Shown here in pieces: positions 53,493 through 64,000 of a DNA stretch of 64,000 nucleotides (position 1 is the first letter of the stretch; every line of letters starts with the position of its first letter). The DNA is taken from the NCBI RefSeq assembly GCF_947241705.1, contig NC_079265.1, positions 496,001 to 560,000 of the forward strand, in the 5' to 3' direction. The notes under the pieces were generated by a model that ran no database searches, had not been told where the DNA came from, and worked only from the letters and a program-made list of their open reading frames with translations. This stretch comes from Saccharomyces mikatae IFO 1815 (lineage: Eukaryota; Ascomycota; Saccharomycetes; Saccharomycetales; Saccharomycetaceae). The position numbers and the translations under genes are program-made.

Positions 53493-53870
53493 ATGTCTGT
53501 TGTGGGGTCGTTGATTTTTTGCTTAGACTGTGGTGATCTTCTGGAAAATCCTAGCGCTGTATTGGGCTCCAACGTTGAATGCAGTCAGTGTAAAGCTATA
53601 TATCCAAAATCGCAATTCTCCAATTTGAAAGTTGTTACTACAACTGCGGATGATGCGTTCCCATCTTCTCTTAGGGCCAAAAAATCTGTGGTTAAGACGT
53701 CATTAAAGAAGAACGAGCTAAAGGATGGGGCTACTATCAAGGAAAAGTGCCCTCAATGTGGCAATGAGGAAATGAACTACCACACCTTACAATTAAGATC
53801 CGCAGATGAAGGTGCTACTGTCTTTTACACATGCACCTCCTGTGGTTACAAGTTCCGTACCAACAATTGA
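53493..53870 (+). CDS. RPA12: RPA12, RNA polymerase I subunit A12.2
   Basis: 125 residues, the family length. A12.2 supports intrinsic RNA cleavage, proofreading and termination by Pol I, combining features of Rpb9 and TFIIS. N-terminal zinc ribbon: Cys10, Cys13, Cys30 and Cys33. C-terminal TFIIS-like ribbon: CPQCGNEEMNYHTLQLRSAD followed by CTSCGYKF, with the acidic Asp-Glu pair of RSADEGAT that reaches the active site. The linker is Lys-rich. It is divergent from NTA1 and tandem with CCT5. Confidence 0.97.
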   Translation: MSVVGSLIFCLDCGDLLENPSAVLGSNVECSQCKAIYPKSQFSNLKVVTTTADDAFPSSLRAKKSVVKTSLKKNELKDGATIKEKCPQCGNEEMNYHTLQLRSADEGATVFYTCTSCGYKFRTNN

Positions 53871-54205
53871 TTGGGTCATTTTCGCACGGGCTACACAAAT
53901 GTACACTAATACCATTCGCTCTCATCATGAGGGAATCTATAAAACACAATTTATAAATCAGAAATCTATGTACTGACAATAAAGAGCATAAACTATTATA
54001 TTATTCCTACTGTTCATTACACTTCATCGCATCTGCTCGCACGGAATACGTCAAGAGTGATTTTCGACCTATGGATGAAAAATTTTGTAAAGAATAATTA
54101 GGAACGTCTTGCTTGATGAATGTGGCAAAATGTAGCGTGTAAATTAAAGAGCTGGACACTCAAAGCAGTAATAGCAACTACCCATTTATATATCAATATC
54201 TGGAA
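53871..54205. other. RPA12-CCT5 intergenic region
   Basis: 335 bp; RPA12 3' flank and CCT5 promoter. Nothing else recognised. Confidence 0.6.
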
Positions 54206-55894
54206 ATGGCTGCTCGTCCCCAACAACCTCCTATGGAAATGCCAGATTTGTCCAACGCCATTGTGGCACAAGATGAGATGGGCAGACCCTTTATTATTGT
54301 GAAGGATCAAGGTAACAAGAAGAGACAGCACGGATTAGAAGCCAAGAAATCACATATATTGGCTGCTAGATCGGTGGCTTCTATCATCAAAACTTCGTTG
54401 GGCCCTCGCGGATTAGATAAAATCTTGATTTCACCCGACGGTGAAATCACCATTACTAACGATGGTGCTACAATCCTGTCCCAGATGGAACTTGACAACG
54501 AGATTGCCAAATTGTTGGTACAACTGTCCAAATCCCAAGATGATGAAATTGGCGACGGTACTACAGGTGTCGTCGTCTTAGCAAGTGCATTGCTTGACCA
54601 GGCATTAGAGTTAATTCAAAAGGGTATACATCCGATCAAGATCGCCAATGGGTTTGACGAAGCTGCTAAACTAGCCATTGCCAAATTGGAAGAAACATGT
54701 GACGACATCTCTGCATCAAACGATGAGTTGTTCAGAGACTTTTTATTGAAGGCCGCCAAGACTTCTTTGGGCTCCAAAATTGTTTCTAAGGATCATGATA
54801 GATTTGCTGAAATGGCTGTCGAAGCCGTCATCAATGTCATGGATAAAGATCGTAAAGACGTAGACTTTGATTTGATTAAGATGCAAGGACGTGTTGGTGG
54901 ATCCATTAGCGATTCCAAATTGATAAACGGTGTCATTTTAGATAAGGATTTTTCTCACCCGCAGATGCCTAAATGCGTTTTACCAAAGGAAGGTTCTGAC
55001 GGCGTCAAACTGGCTATATTAACATGTCCATTTGAACCGCCCAAGCCAAAGACAAAGCATAAATTGGATATTTCTTCGGTAGAAGAATACCAAAAATTAC
55101 AGACTTATGAACAAGATAAGTTCAAAGAAATGATAGAGGATGTGAAGAAAGCAGGCGCAGATGTAGTTGTATGCCAATGGGGGTTTGACGATGAAGCCAA
55201 CCATTTACTTCTACAGAACGATTTACCTGCAGTAAGATGGGTAGGTGGTCAAGAACTAGAACACATTGCTATTTCCACAAGCGGTCGTATTGTTCCAAGA
55301 TTTCAAGATCTATCTAAAGATAAATTGGGCACGTGCTCCAGAATTTACGAGCAGGAGTTTGGTACCACCAAGGATCGTATGTTAATAATTGAACAAAGTA
55401 AAGAAACGAAAACTGTAACATGTTTTGTTCGCGGTTCCAATAAAATGATCGTGGATGAAGCTGAACGTGCATTACATGACTCCTTATGTGTAGTACGTAA
55501 TTTGGTGAAAGATTCTCGTGTAGTTTACGGTGGAGGAGCTGCTGAAGTGACTATGTCGCTGGCTGTCTCCGAAGAGGCTGATAAGCAACGTGGTATTGAT
55601 CAGTATGCATTCCGTGGATTTTCCCAAGCATTAGACACCATTCCGATGACTTTGGCTGAAAACTCCGGTCTTGATCCAATTGGAACTTTATCTACATTGA
55701 AAAGCAAACAACTCAAAGAAAAGATCTCCAACACCGGTGTCGATTGTTTAGGTTATGGGTCTAATGACATGAAGGAACTGTTTGTTGTTGATCCATTTAT
55801 TGGTAAGAAGCAACAAATTCTTTTGGCTACTCAATTATGTAGGATGATTTTAAAAATCGATAATGTCATCATTAGCGGTAAAGATGAATATTAA
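54206..55894 (+). CDS. CCT5: CCT5, epsilon subunit of the TRiC/CCT chaperonin
   Basis: 562 residues, matching S. cerevisiae. It is one of eight paralogous subunits of the cytosolic group II chaperonin that folds actin and tubulin. Equatorial motifs: [11 protein letters not shown] (about 72-82), the nucleotide-binding [11 protein letters not shown] (about 116-126) and, near the C-terminus, [13 protein letters not shown] with the catalytic Asp region [16 protein letters not shown]. The apical domain spans about 215-390. The N-terminus ([20 protein letters not shown]) is epsilon-specific. ARP3, a folding client's relative, is convergent next door, but that is coincidence of order. Confidence 0.97.
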   Translation: MAARPQQPPMEMPDLSNAIVAQDEMGRPFIIVKDQGNKKRQHGLEAKKSHILAARSVASIIKTSLGPRGLDKILISPDGEITITNDGATILSQMELDNEIAKLLVQLSKSQDDEIGDGTTGVVVLASALLDQALELIQKGIHPIKIANGFDEAAKLAIAKLEETCDDISASNDELFRDFLLKAAKTSLGSKIVSKDHDRFAEMAVEAVINVMDKDRKDVDFDLIKMQGRVGGSISDSKLINGVILDKDFSHPQMPKCVLPKEGSDGVKLAILTCPFEPPKPKTKHKLDISSVEEYQKLQTYEQDKFKEMIEDVKKAGADVVVCQWGFDDEANHLLLQNDLPAVRWVGGQELEHIAISTSGRIVPRFQDLSKDKLGTCSRIYEQEFGTTKDRMLIIEQSKETKTVTCFVRGSNKMIVDEAERALHDSLCVVRNLVKDSRVVYGGGAAEVTMSLAVSEEADKQRGIDQYAFRGFSQALDTIPMTLAENSGLDPIGTLSTLKSKQLKEKISNTGVDCLGYGSNDMKELFVVDPFIGKKQQILLATQLCRMILKIDNVIISGKDEY

Positions 55895-56103
55895 TTCTGT
55901 ATAGATAAATAATAATAAGATAAGTTTTAATCATATCCCTTAAATTATTCTTCAAGTCTGCATTTGGAATTACTTGATTATACATATACGTGTATATAAT
56001 AATTTGTATACGTATATTTAAATGAAGTGTGGGGCGTTTCGATTGTTTGTAATTTTTTTTTTGTACTTTTTTCTTTTAAGATGTGTTATGACTGGCTCAG
56101 TGG

Positions 56104-57453
56104 TCAAACCATGTTGAAAAGACTGAAATTTCTAACAATTTCCGGACCATATTCCTCATAGTCTTTTTTAGTGTGACAATAACCTTTGAATTCAGCGGTT
56201 TGTGCCAGTAGTGAACCTCCAAACCAAACAGCGTTTCTCTGCTTTCGATGGGAAATCACGGAAACATCTACACCAGTTGATTTAGTCCCGCTTAATAGTT
56301 CACTTTGCGCAATTCTGTTATTTACAATAGATTTCAAATCTCTTTGTAAACGACGTCCAAAATCCTTGAACATGGTCGATCCACCTGATAGTACGATATT
56401 GTTATATAAGCCTTTACGGACATCAATAGGACAAGCCTGAATAGTTTGATCTACCACCGTGGGCAAAGGTGTCAAAAAGTCAGATGATGCAATTTCGGGA
56501 TTGAAGAAAATTTCTGGAGCTAAAAATCTTTCATAACCAATATCTACAACTTTTCTCCTTGTCTTTTCTTGATTTTCCACCACAAATTGAGCAAATTTGG
56601 AGGGATCTCTATCAAACTTATTAAATTCCTTTACAATATCTGGACAGACATAACAATACTCTTGCTTAATCTTTTCTGCGGTTCTCAAGGAAGTGTCTGC
56701 CTCACCACGCTCTCTTAACAAGGATTGGATGAACAACGTGATGTCTCTGCCGGCAATCGGAATATTCTTGATCGCAGAACCAATAACGTAACCTTCCGCC
56801 ACAGGAATGACATGAGTCACACCATCACCAGAGTCTATAACAGTACCAGTCAGTGATCTATCCGTAACTTTCGAAGAGGTCCAAGAAGCGGCCAGAGCCA
56901 AAACTGCTTGCACAGCAATATATAGACCAGCACAATTGAACGATTCAAAAAAGATCTCAGCAACTTGCTCCCTGTTTTCGGGAGGATTCAGTGGTGGTTC
57001 GGTCAATAGGAAAAAGTGATCTTCAGGTTCTGTTCTTAGATACTTGAAAATAGAGTTTTCCCAGAATCTCTCCATGTGATCCCAGTTCTCTACTTGACCA
57101 TGTCTAATTGGATAACTCAAAGAGTAAGAAGGCCCTTGCGATGCTACCAAAGCCTCATTTCCGATATAAAAATCCAGATCCTCCGTACCTCTTTTACCCG
57201 ACAAGTTATTGGATAGCAATCCACCTGTTGCGCCGTTGAAATTGGTAGCAGAAGTAGAATTACCAAAATAAGACGCCTCATTACCAGCTGCTGAAGAAGT
57301 ACCAACGCCTGAAGCTTTTTTTGTATTGGAAGGTGCAGCTGTGGCTATGGCAGTGGGGAACACCCATGAGGGAGAATCATTACCGGCGAAGCCGAGCTTG
57401 GTCAGCCCAGTACCGTTGTCCATGACAACAGCAGGATTGTTTAAGTACGACAT
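56104..57453 (-). CDS. ARP3: ARP3, Arp2/3 complex actin-related protein
   Basis: 449 residues, matching S. cerevisiae. Arp3 is one of the two actin-like subunits of the Arp2/3 complex that nucleates branched actin at endocytic patches. The actin fold begins at [20 protein letters not shown] (about 9-28, phosphate 1 loop). It continues through [20 protein letters not shown] (phosphate 2) and [21 protein letters not shown] (adenosine loop). An Arp3-specific Ser/Gly/Asn-rich insertion lies near 40-80. The C-terminus ends [12 protein letters not shown]. It is convergent with CCT5 and divergent from TOR1, whose ATG lies 252 bp away. Confidence 0.97.
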   Translation of the reverse strand: MSYLNNPAVVMDNGTGLTKLGFAGNDSPSWVFPTAIATAAPSNTKKASGVGTSSAAGNEASYFGNSTSATNFNGATGGLLSNNLSGKRGTEDLDFYIGNEALVASQGPSYSLSYPIRHGQVENWDHMERFWENSIFKYLRTEPEDHFFLLTEPPLNPPENREQVAEIFFESFNCAGLYIAVQAVLALAASWTSSKVTDRSLTGTVIDSGDGVTHVIPVAEGYVIGSAIKNIPIAGRDITLFIQSLLRERGEADTSLRTAEKIKQEYCYVCPDIVKEFNKFDRDPSKFAQFVVENQEKTRRKVVDIGYERFLAPEIFFNPEIASSDFLTPLPTVVDQTIQACPIDVRKGLYNNIVLSGGSTMFKDFGRRLQRDLKSIVNNRIAQSELLSGTKSTGVDVSVISHRKQRNAVWFGGSLLAQTAEFKGYCHTKKDYEEYGPEIVRNFSLFNMV

Positions 57454-57705
57454 TTAATCTTAATTTCTTGCTCAATTGTAAGGGCCTTGCATTGGAGCCA
57501 ACTCTTAATTGAACCACTCTCATATTCTTGTTTGAAACTTTTGAAAAGGGGTTCTCGCCTCTTGAAGCCGCGAATGGCCGGGTGACGGTTGAAAAGTCCT
57601 TATCGAAGGGTCTTGAGAGTACATTAAAAAGAGCCATAATAGATCCAAGAAAGAATTATTGATGAAGTGAAGCAAATATTAGTCAGCGAGCAGGTTTGCA
57701 TTGAT

Positions 57706-60700
57706 ATGGAAGCGCATGAAGAGCCGATTTGGAAAAGTGTGGTGTTGAAAGGGGCTAATAACGATATGGACACGGACTTAAACGTGCCATTGGCACCGAG
57801 CTTGAATGTGAATATGAACATGAAAATGAAGATGAATACGAGCAGGAATGGGAATGAGTCTGGGTTGAGTTCCAGTAGATTTGGTGGAATGATAATTGGT
57901 AGTAACGGGGATGTAAACTTCAAACCTATTCTAGAAAAAATTTTCCGCGAATTGACCAGCGATTTTAAGGAGGAAAGGAAATTGGCTAGTACCTCATTAT
58001 TTGATCTACTGATATCGTTGGAGCATGAGTTGTCGATAGAAGAGTTCCAAGTAGTTTCAAATGACATAAACAATAAAATTCTGGAACTAGCTCATACGAA
58101 AAAGACGAACACTAGAGTGGGTGCTGTTCTATCCATAGACACCTTAATTTCCTTTTTTGCATTTACTGAGGAATTACCCAATGAGACTTCACGGTTGGCA
58201 AGCTACCTCCGAGGATTAATACCTTCAAATGATGTAGAAGTAATGAGATTGGCTGCAAAGACTCTGGGTAAGTTGGCCGTTCCAGGAGGCACGTATACAT
58301 CTGATTTTGTCGAATTCGAGATAAAATCTTGTCTCGAGTGGCTTACTGCTTCCACTGAAAAAAATTCATTCTCCAGCTCGAAGCCAGACCATGCTAAACA
58401 CGCAGCACTTTTGATTATAACAGCATTGGCAGAGAACTGCCCATACTTACTTTACCAATACTTGAATTCTATACTTGATAACATTTGGAGAGCGTTAAGA
58501 GACTCACATTTAGTGATCAGAATTGACGCCTCCATTACATTGGCCAAATGTCTCTCTACTCTACGAAATAGGGATCCTCAATTGACTAGTCAGTGGGTGC
58601 AAAGATTAGCTACAAGCTGTGAATACGGATTCCAGGTAAACACATTAGAATGCGTCCATGCGAGCTTTTTGGTTTACAAAGAAATATTGTTTTTGAAGGA
58701 TTCCTTTTTAAATCAAGTGTTTGATCAAATGTGCCTAAATTGCATAGCTTATGAAACCCATAAAGCAAAAATGATAAGAGAGAAAATTTACGAAATTGTT
58801 CCTTTATTAGCATCATTCAATCCTCAATTATTTGCTGGCAAATATTTGCACCAAATCATGGACAACTACTTGGAGATTTTAACCAACACCCCAGCGAAAA
58901 AGATACCACATCTCAAAGATGACAAGCCGCAGATACTGGTATCGATTGGTGATATTGCATATGAAGTTGGGCCTGATATTGCACCTTACGTGAAACAGAT
59001 TCTTGATTATATTGAACATGATTTACAGACAAAATTCAAAATCAGAAAAAAATTCGAAGGTGAAATCTTCTACTGCATTGGAAGATTAGCAATGCCATTG
59101 GGCCCCGTTTTGGGCAAGTTACTGAACAGAAATATACTGAATCTGATGTTCCAGTGTCCTCTTTCTGATTTCATGCAAGAGACTTTTCAAATCTTGACTG
59201 AGAGAATACCTTCACTGGGTCCAAAAATAAACGATGAGCTTCTTAATTTAGTTTGTTCAACCTTATCAGGCACACCATTTATTCAACCGGGATCTCCACT
59301 AGTAATACCACCATTTTCCAAAGAAAGAGCGAGAGAATGGAGAAATAAAAGTATTCTACAAAAAACTGGAGAGAGCAATGATAATAATAATGATATAAAA
59401 ATTATCATCCAAGCCTTTAGAATGTTAAGAAATATCAAAAACAAATTTTCGTTAGCCGAGTTTGTGAGGATTGTTGCACTTTCTTACATTGAACATACAG
59501 ATCCCAGGGTGAGGAAGTTAGCTGCGTTAACATCTTGTGAAATTTACGTCAAGGATAGTATTTGCAAACAAACATCGTTGCACTCCCTGAACACCGTATC
59601 AGAAGTATTATCGAAACTTCTAGTTATTACAGTTACAGACCCTTTAGAGGATATTCGATTAGACGTTCTAAAAAACCTAAATCCATGTTTTGATCCACAA
59701 TTAGCCCAACCGGATAATTTGAAGCTCTTGTTTACTGTGTTGCATGACGAGAATTTTAACATTCAGTCGGTAGCAATGGAACTTGTTGGTAGGTTATCTT
59801 CCGTAAATCCTGCATATGTTATCCCATCAATAAGAAAAATTCTACTGGAGCTGCTGACAAAATTGAAATTTTCAACCTCCTCTCGAGAAAAAGAGGAAAC
59901 TGCGAGTTTGCTATGTACTCTTATCAGATCAAGTAAGGATGTTACAAAACCGTATATCGAACCTCTTTTAAATGTACTTTTACCAAAATTTCAAGACACT
60001 TCCTCAACAGTTGCATCGACTGCACTGCGGACTATAGGTGAGCTCTCCGTTGTAGGAGGTGAAGATATGAAAGTATACCTTAAGGACTTGTTTCCTTTAA
60101 TCATAAAAACATTTCAAGACCAATCAAACTCTTTTAAGAGAGAAGCTGCACTTAAGGCCCTAGGTCAACTTGCAGCCTCTTCTGGTTACGTCATAGATCC
60201 TTTACTTGACTATCCTGAATTATTGGGTATATTAGTTAATATTTTGAAGACGGAAAACTCTCAAAATATTAGAAGGCAGACGGTAACTTTGATAGGTATA
60301 CTGGGTGCTATTGATCCATACCGTCAAAAGGAACGTGAAGTTACCTCCACAACTGATATATCGACAGAACAGAATGCCCCACCCATTGACATTGCTCTTC
60401 TAATGCAGGGTATGTCTCCGTCAAATGATGAGTACTACACCACTGTTGTTGTTCATTGCCTATTAAAAATTTTAAAAGACCCATCCTTATCATCGTATCA
60501 TACTGCAGTAATTCAGGCAATAATGCATATTTTTCAGACACTGGGTCTAAAGTGTGTTTCGTTCTTGGACCAAATCATCCCAACTATTTTGGATGTAATG
60601 CGTACATGCTCTCAATCATTATTAGAGTTTTACTTCCAACAGCTTCGTTCTTTGATTATTATCGTGAGACAGCATATTAGGCCTCATGTAGATTCTATAT

Positions 60701-63700
60701 TCCAAGCCATTAACGATTTTTCCTCGGTTGTTAAACTGCAGATGACAATCGTAAGTGTCATTGAGGCGATATTAAAGGCTTTGGAGGGTGAGTTTAAAAG
60801 ATTGATTCCTCTCACTCTGACACTTTTTCATTTCATTTTGGAGAATGACCAATCGACTGAAAAGGTTCTCTCCAGAAGGATATTAAGACTTTTAGAAACA
60901 TTTGGTCCAAACCTAGAAGGTTACTCACATTTAATTATTCCGAAGATAGTCCAAATGACAGAATTTGCCAGCGGAGGCCTGCAAAGGTCTGCAATCATAA
61001 CTATAGGCAAGCTAGCAAAAGATGTTGACCTTTTCGAAATGTCTTCAAGAATCATCCATTCTTTATTAAGGGTGCTGAGTTCCACAGCAACTGACGATCT
61101 TCCAAAAGTTATTATGAATACTTTCAGCTTATTGCTACTACAAATGGGCACATCTTTTGCTATCTTCATTCCTGTTATCAATGAGGTTTTAATGAGGAGG
61201 CATATCCAGCACACAATATATGATGATTTGACGAACAGAATATTAAACAATGATGTTCTTCCTACGAAAATCTTGGAAGCAACTACTACGGATAATTCAC
61301 CTGCGGAACAAATGGATACAGCAGATACAAGTGTGGCGAAATTACCCATAAACCAATCAGTTTTGAAGAGCGCCTGGAATTCTGGCCAGCAAAGAACTAA
61401 AGAGGACTGGCAAGAATGGAGTAAGCGCCTATCCATTCAACTGTTGAAAGAATCCCCTTCCCATGCTTTAAGAGCTTGTTCAAATTTGGCGAGCGTGTAC
61501 TATCCGTTAGCCAAAGAACTTTTCAATACAGCATTCGCGTGTGTCTGGACAGAGCTTTACAGTCAATATCAAGAAGATTTAATTGAGTCATTATGTATAG
61601 CCTTATCATCTCCCTTAAATCCACCGGAAATACACCAAACATTGCTAAACTTAGTAGAGTTTATGGAACATGACGACAAAGCACTACCTATTCCGACCCA
61701 AAACCTGGGCGAGTATGCCGAAAGATGTCATGCCTATGCCAAAGCTTTACATTATAAGGAAATAAAATTTATCAAAGAGCCTGAGAACTCTACTATCGAA
61801 TCACTTATTAGTATTAATAATCAATTGAATCAAACGGATGCTGCCATTGGTATTTTGAAGCATGCTCAGCAACATCACTCACTCCAACTAAAAGAGACAT
61901 GGTTTGAGAAATTAGAGCGTTGGGAAGATGCACTAAATGCTTATAATGAACGTGAAAAAGCAGGCGATAATTCTATAGCCGTTACCCTTGGTAAGATGAG
62001 ATCCCTTCATGCTCTTGGCGAATGGGAGCAGCTATCACAACTAGCAGCTAGAAAGTGGAAGGTTGCGAAGTTACAAACCAAGAAACTAATAGCTCCTTTG
62101 GCTGCTGGTGCAGCATGGGGTTTAGGAGAGTGGGATATGCTTGAACAATACATTGGTGTTATGAAATCTAATTCTCCGGATAAGGAGTTTTTTGACGCAA
62201 TATCGTATTTACACAAAAATGATTACGAGGACGCCAGTAAACATATACTAAATGCCAGAGATTTACTTGTCACTGAAATTTCCGCGTTAATCAATGAAAG
62301 TTATAATAGAGCCTATAGTGTTATTGTTAGAACCCAAATAATCACAGAATTTGAAGAGATCATCAAATATAAGCAGTTGTCACCTAATTCCGAGAAAAAG
62401 CTTCATTATCAAAAGCTTTGGACCAAAAGATTGTTAGGTTGTCAAAAAAATGTTGATTTATGGCAAAGAGTGCTTAGAGTAAGATCATTGGTAATCAAAC
62501 CAAAACAAGATTTGCAAATATGGATCAAGTTTGCAAATTTGTGCAGAAAATCTGGTAGAATGAGACTAGCAAAAAAGGCCTTGAATATGCTGCTTGAAGG
62601 AGGTAGTGATCCCAATTTACCTAATACAGCCAAAGCTCCCCCACCTGTAGTTTACGCACAACTGAAGTACATTTGGGCTACAGGAGCTTACAAAGAAGCG
62701 TTGCACCACTTGATTGGATTCACATCCCGGTTAGCACATGATCTTGGTTTAGATCCAAACAATATGATCGCACAAAGCGTCAAACTATCAAGTGCAAGCA
62801 CTGCTCCATATGTTGAAGAATACACAAAGTTACTGGCACGATGTTTCTTGAAGCAGGGTGAATGGAGGATAGCAACTCAGCCGAACTGGAGAAACACAAA
62901 TCCGGATGCTATTCTTGGTTCCTATCTTTTGGCGACTCATTTTGATAAAAATTGGTACAAGGCATGGCATAATTGGGCCCTAGCTAATTTTGAAGTAATA
63001 TCTATGGTTCAAGAAGAAACTAAACTAAACGGAAACAAGAATGATGATGATGATGACACGGCGGTTAATAATGATCCTATTCGGCCTGACGGCAGCATCT
63101 TAGGAAGCGGTTCATTAACCATAAATGGAAATAGATATCCATTAGAGCTCATTCAAAGGCACGTTGTTCCAGCTATCAAAGGGTTTTTTCATTCAATATC
63201 TCTATTAGAGTCAAGTTGTTTACAAGACACGTTAAGATTATTAACTCTTCTATTCAACTTTGGTGGTATCAAAGAAGCTTCACAAGCAATGTATGAAGGT
63301 TTTAATTTAATGAAGATTGAAAATTGGCTAGAAGTGTTACCGCAGTTAATTTCACGTATACACCAGCCAGATCCTACAGTAAGTAATTCCCTTTTATCTT
63401 TGCTCTCTGACTTAGGAAAGGCTCACCCACAAGCGCTTGTGTATCCTTTAACTGTTGCAATCAAGTCTGAATCCGTTTCAAGACAAAAAGCAGCTCTTTC
63501 AATAATAGAGAAAATTAGGATCCATAGTCCAGTTCTAGTAAATCAGGCAGAATTAGTCAGTCATGAGTTAATCAGAGTAGCCGTTTTATGGCATGAATTA
63601 TGGTACGAAGGCTTGGAAGATGCAAGTCGACAATTTTTTGTTGAACATAACATAGAAAAGATGTTCGCCACTTTGGAACCTTTACATAAACACCTGAGCA

Positions 63701-64000
63701 ATGAGCCTGAAACTTTGAGTGAGGTATCGTTTCAGAAATCATTTGGTAGAGACTTGAACGACGCCTACGAATGGTTGAATAACTACAAAAAGTCTAAAGA
63801 TATTAATAATTTAAATCAAGCTTGGGACATCTATTATAACGTCTTCAGAAAAATAACGCGTCAAATACCACAATTACAGACGTTGGATTTACAACATGTT
63901 TCACCGCAGCTTTTGGCTACCCATGATCTCGAACTAGCCGTTCCTGGAACATATTTTCCGGGAAAACCCACCATTAGAATTGCCAAATTTGAGCCAATGT
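57706..64000 (+). CDS. TOR1: TOR1, PIK-related kinase of TORC1 (3' end outside window)
   Basis: Partial gene: 2,098 codons from the ATG at 57706 ([20 protein letters not shown]) of about 2,470. Tor1 is the rapamycin-sensitive kinase of TORC1 on the vacuole, controlling translation, ribosome synthesis and autophagy. HEAT repeats fill about 50-1,250 and the FAT domain about 1,330-1,900. The FRB domain (about 1,945-2,050, [19 protein letters not shown]) retains the rapamycin-contact serine, here Ser1974, corresponding to S. cerevisiae Ser1972. The window ends just before the kinase N-lobe (FEPM). The N-terminus has a short low-complexity [11 protein letters not shown] run, two residues longer than S. 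cerevisiae. No stop or frameshift is seen in the window. Confidence 0.97.
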   Translation, partial: MEAHEEPIWKSVVLKGANNDMDTDLNVPLAPSLNVNMNMKMKMNTSRNGNESGLSSSRFGGMIIGSNGDVNFKPILEKIFRELTSDFKEERKLASTSLFDLLISLEHELSIEEFQVVSNDINNKILELAHTKKTNTRVGAVLSIDTLISFFAFTEELPNETSRLASYLRGLIPSNDVEVMRLAAKTLGKLAVPGGTYTSDFVEFEIKSCLEWLTASTEKNSFSSSKPDHAKHAALLIITALAENCPYLLYQYLNSILDNIWRALRDSHLVIRIDASITLAKCLSTLRNRDPQLTSQWVQRLATSCEYGFQVNTLECVHASFLVYKEILFLKDSFLNQVFDQMCLNCIAYETHKAKMIREKIYEIVPLLASFNPQLFAGKYLHQIMDNYLEILTNTPAKKIPHLKDDKPQILVSIGDIAYEVGPDIAPYVKQILDYIEHDLQTKFKIRKKFEGEIFYCIGRLAMPLGPVLGKLLNRNILNLMFQCPLSDFMQETFQILTERIPSLGPKINDELLNLVCSTLSGTPFIQPGSPLVIPPFSKERAREWRNKSILQKTGESNDNNNDIKIIIQAFRMLRNIKNKFSLAEFVRIVALSYIEHTDPRVRKLAALTSCEIYVKDSICKQTSLHSLNTVSEVLSKLLVITVTDPLEDIRLDVLKNLNPCFDPQLAQPDNLKLLFTVLHDENFNIQSVAMELVGRLSSVNPAYVIPSIRKILLELLTKLKFSTSSREKEETASLLCTLIRSSKDVTKPYIEPLLNVLLPKFQDTSSTVASTALRTIGELSVVGGEDMKVYLKDLFPLIIKTFQDQSNSFKREAALKALGQLAASSGYVIDPLLDYPELLGILVNILKTENSQNIRRQTVTLIGILGAIDPYRQKEREVTSTTDISTEQNAPPIDIALLMQGMSPSNDEYYTTVVVHCLLKILKDPSLSSYHTAVIQAIMHIFQTLGLKCVSFLDQIIPTILDVMRTCSQSLLEFYFQQLRSLIIIVRQHIRPHVDSIFQAINDFSSVVKLQMTIVSVIEAILKALEGEFKRLIPLTLTLFHFILENDQSTEKVLSRRILRLLETFGPNLEGYSHLIIPKIVQMTEFASGGLQRSAIITIGKLAKDVDLFEMSSRIIHSLLRVLSSTATDDLPKVIMNTFSLLLLQMGTSFAIFIPVINEVLMRRHIQHTIYDDLTNRILNNDVLPTKILEATTTDNSPAEQMDTADTSVAKLPINQSVLKSAWNSGQQRTKEDWQEWSKRLSIQLLKESPSHALRACSNLASVYYPLAKELFNTAFACVWTELYSQYQEDLIESLCIALSSPLNPPEIHQTLLNLVEFMEHDDKALPIPTQNLGEYAERCHAYAKALHYKEIKFIKEPENSTIESLISINNQLNQTDAAIGILKHAQQHHSLQLKETWFEKLERWEDALNAYNEREKAGDNSIAVTLGKMRSLHALGEWEQLSQLAARKWKVAKLQTKKLIAPLAAGAAWGLGEWDMLEQYIGVMKSNSPDKEFFDAISYLHKNDYEDASKHILNARDLLVTEISALINESYNRAYSVIVRTQIITEFEEIIKYKQLSPNSEKKLHYQKLWTKRLLGCQKNVDLWQRVLRVRSLVIKPKQDLQIWIKFANLCRKSGRMRLAKKALNMLLEGGSDPNLPNTAKAPPPVVYAQLKYIWATGAYKEALHHLIGFTSRLAHDLGLDPNNMIAQSVKLSSASTAPYVEEYTKLLARCFLKQGEWRIATQPNWRNTNPDAILGSYLLATHFDKNWYKAWHNWALANFEVISMVQEETKLNGNKNDDDDDTAVNNDPIRPDGSILGSGSLTINGNRYPLELIQRHVVPAIKGFFHSISLLESSCLQDTLRLLTLLFNFGGIKEASQAMYEGFNLMKIENWLEVLPQLISRIHQPDPTVSNSLLSLLSDLGKAHPQALVYPLTVAIKSESVSRQKAALSIIEKIRIHSPVLVNQAELVSHELIRVAVLWHELWYEGLEDASRQFFVEHNIEKMFATLEPLHKHLSNEPETLSEVSFQKSFGRDLNDAYEWLNNYKKSKDINNLNQAWDIYYNVFRKITRQIPQLQTLDLQHVSPQLLATHDLELAVPGTYFPGKPTIRIAKFEPM

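Overview
This is a yeast nuclear chromosome segment from the genus Saccharomyces (sensu stricto). Gene content, order and orientation follow S. cerevisiae chromosome X, right arm, from URB2 (YJR041C) to TOR1 (YJR066W). It does not look like S. cerevisiae itself. Pol32, Cdc8, Nta1 and Bfa1 differ from the S. cerevisiae proteins I remember at many positions, Cyc1 differs at two residues, and the Ty1 Gag is clearly divergent. A sister species fits best (S. mikatae, S. paradoxus, S. kudriavzevii or S. jurei); I cannot choose between them by eye.

Layout. 1-6.2 kb: URB2 (partial), NUP85, POL32. 6.5-8.2 kb: initiator tRNA-Met, a solo delta LTR and a gene-poor stretch. 8.2-13.3 kb: VPS55, SSC1, TAH11. 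13.4-19.9 kb: tRNA-Ser, then a Ty1-family element nested in older LTR debris. 19.9-22.4 kb: gene-poor, with two relics of an unrecognised small reading frame. 22.4-36.9 kb: the old COR region and its neighbours (ANB1, CYC1, UTR1, ISY1, OSM1, tRNA-Gly, RAD7, BFA1, KCH1, tRNA-Arg(CCT), HIT1). 38.2-42.0 kb: a dense LTR cluster enclosing tRNA-Tyr, a YJR056C homologue and tRNA-Asp. 42.4-64 kb: CDC8, APS2, PTK2, CBF1, MNN14, NTA1, RPA12, CCT5, ARP3 and TOR1 (partial).

The genes are mostly unrelated housekeeping functions. ANB1 and CYC1 form a divergent oxygen-regulated pair: Rox1-type operators lie on the ANB1 side and Hap1/HAP-complex sites on the CYC1 side. POL32 and CDC8 carry MluI cell-cycle boxes, and URB2 has a ribosome-biogenesis (PAC plus RRPE) promoter.

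The least ordinary signals are these. NTA1 has an in-frame ACG codon where S. cerevisiae has the AUG of its mitochondrial form. The YJR056C homologue lies in the opposite orientation to its S. cerevisiae name, between inverted delta LTRs. A 618-bp near-palindrome is built from two different subfamilies of a non-delta LTR. An unknown small gene survives as two decayed copies upstream of ANB1. A 19-C run lies in the CYC1 3' region. I found no undescribed multi-gene system.
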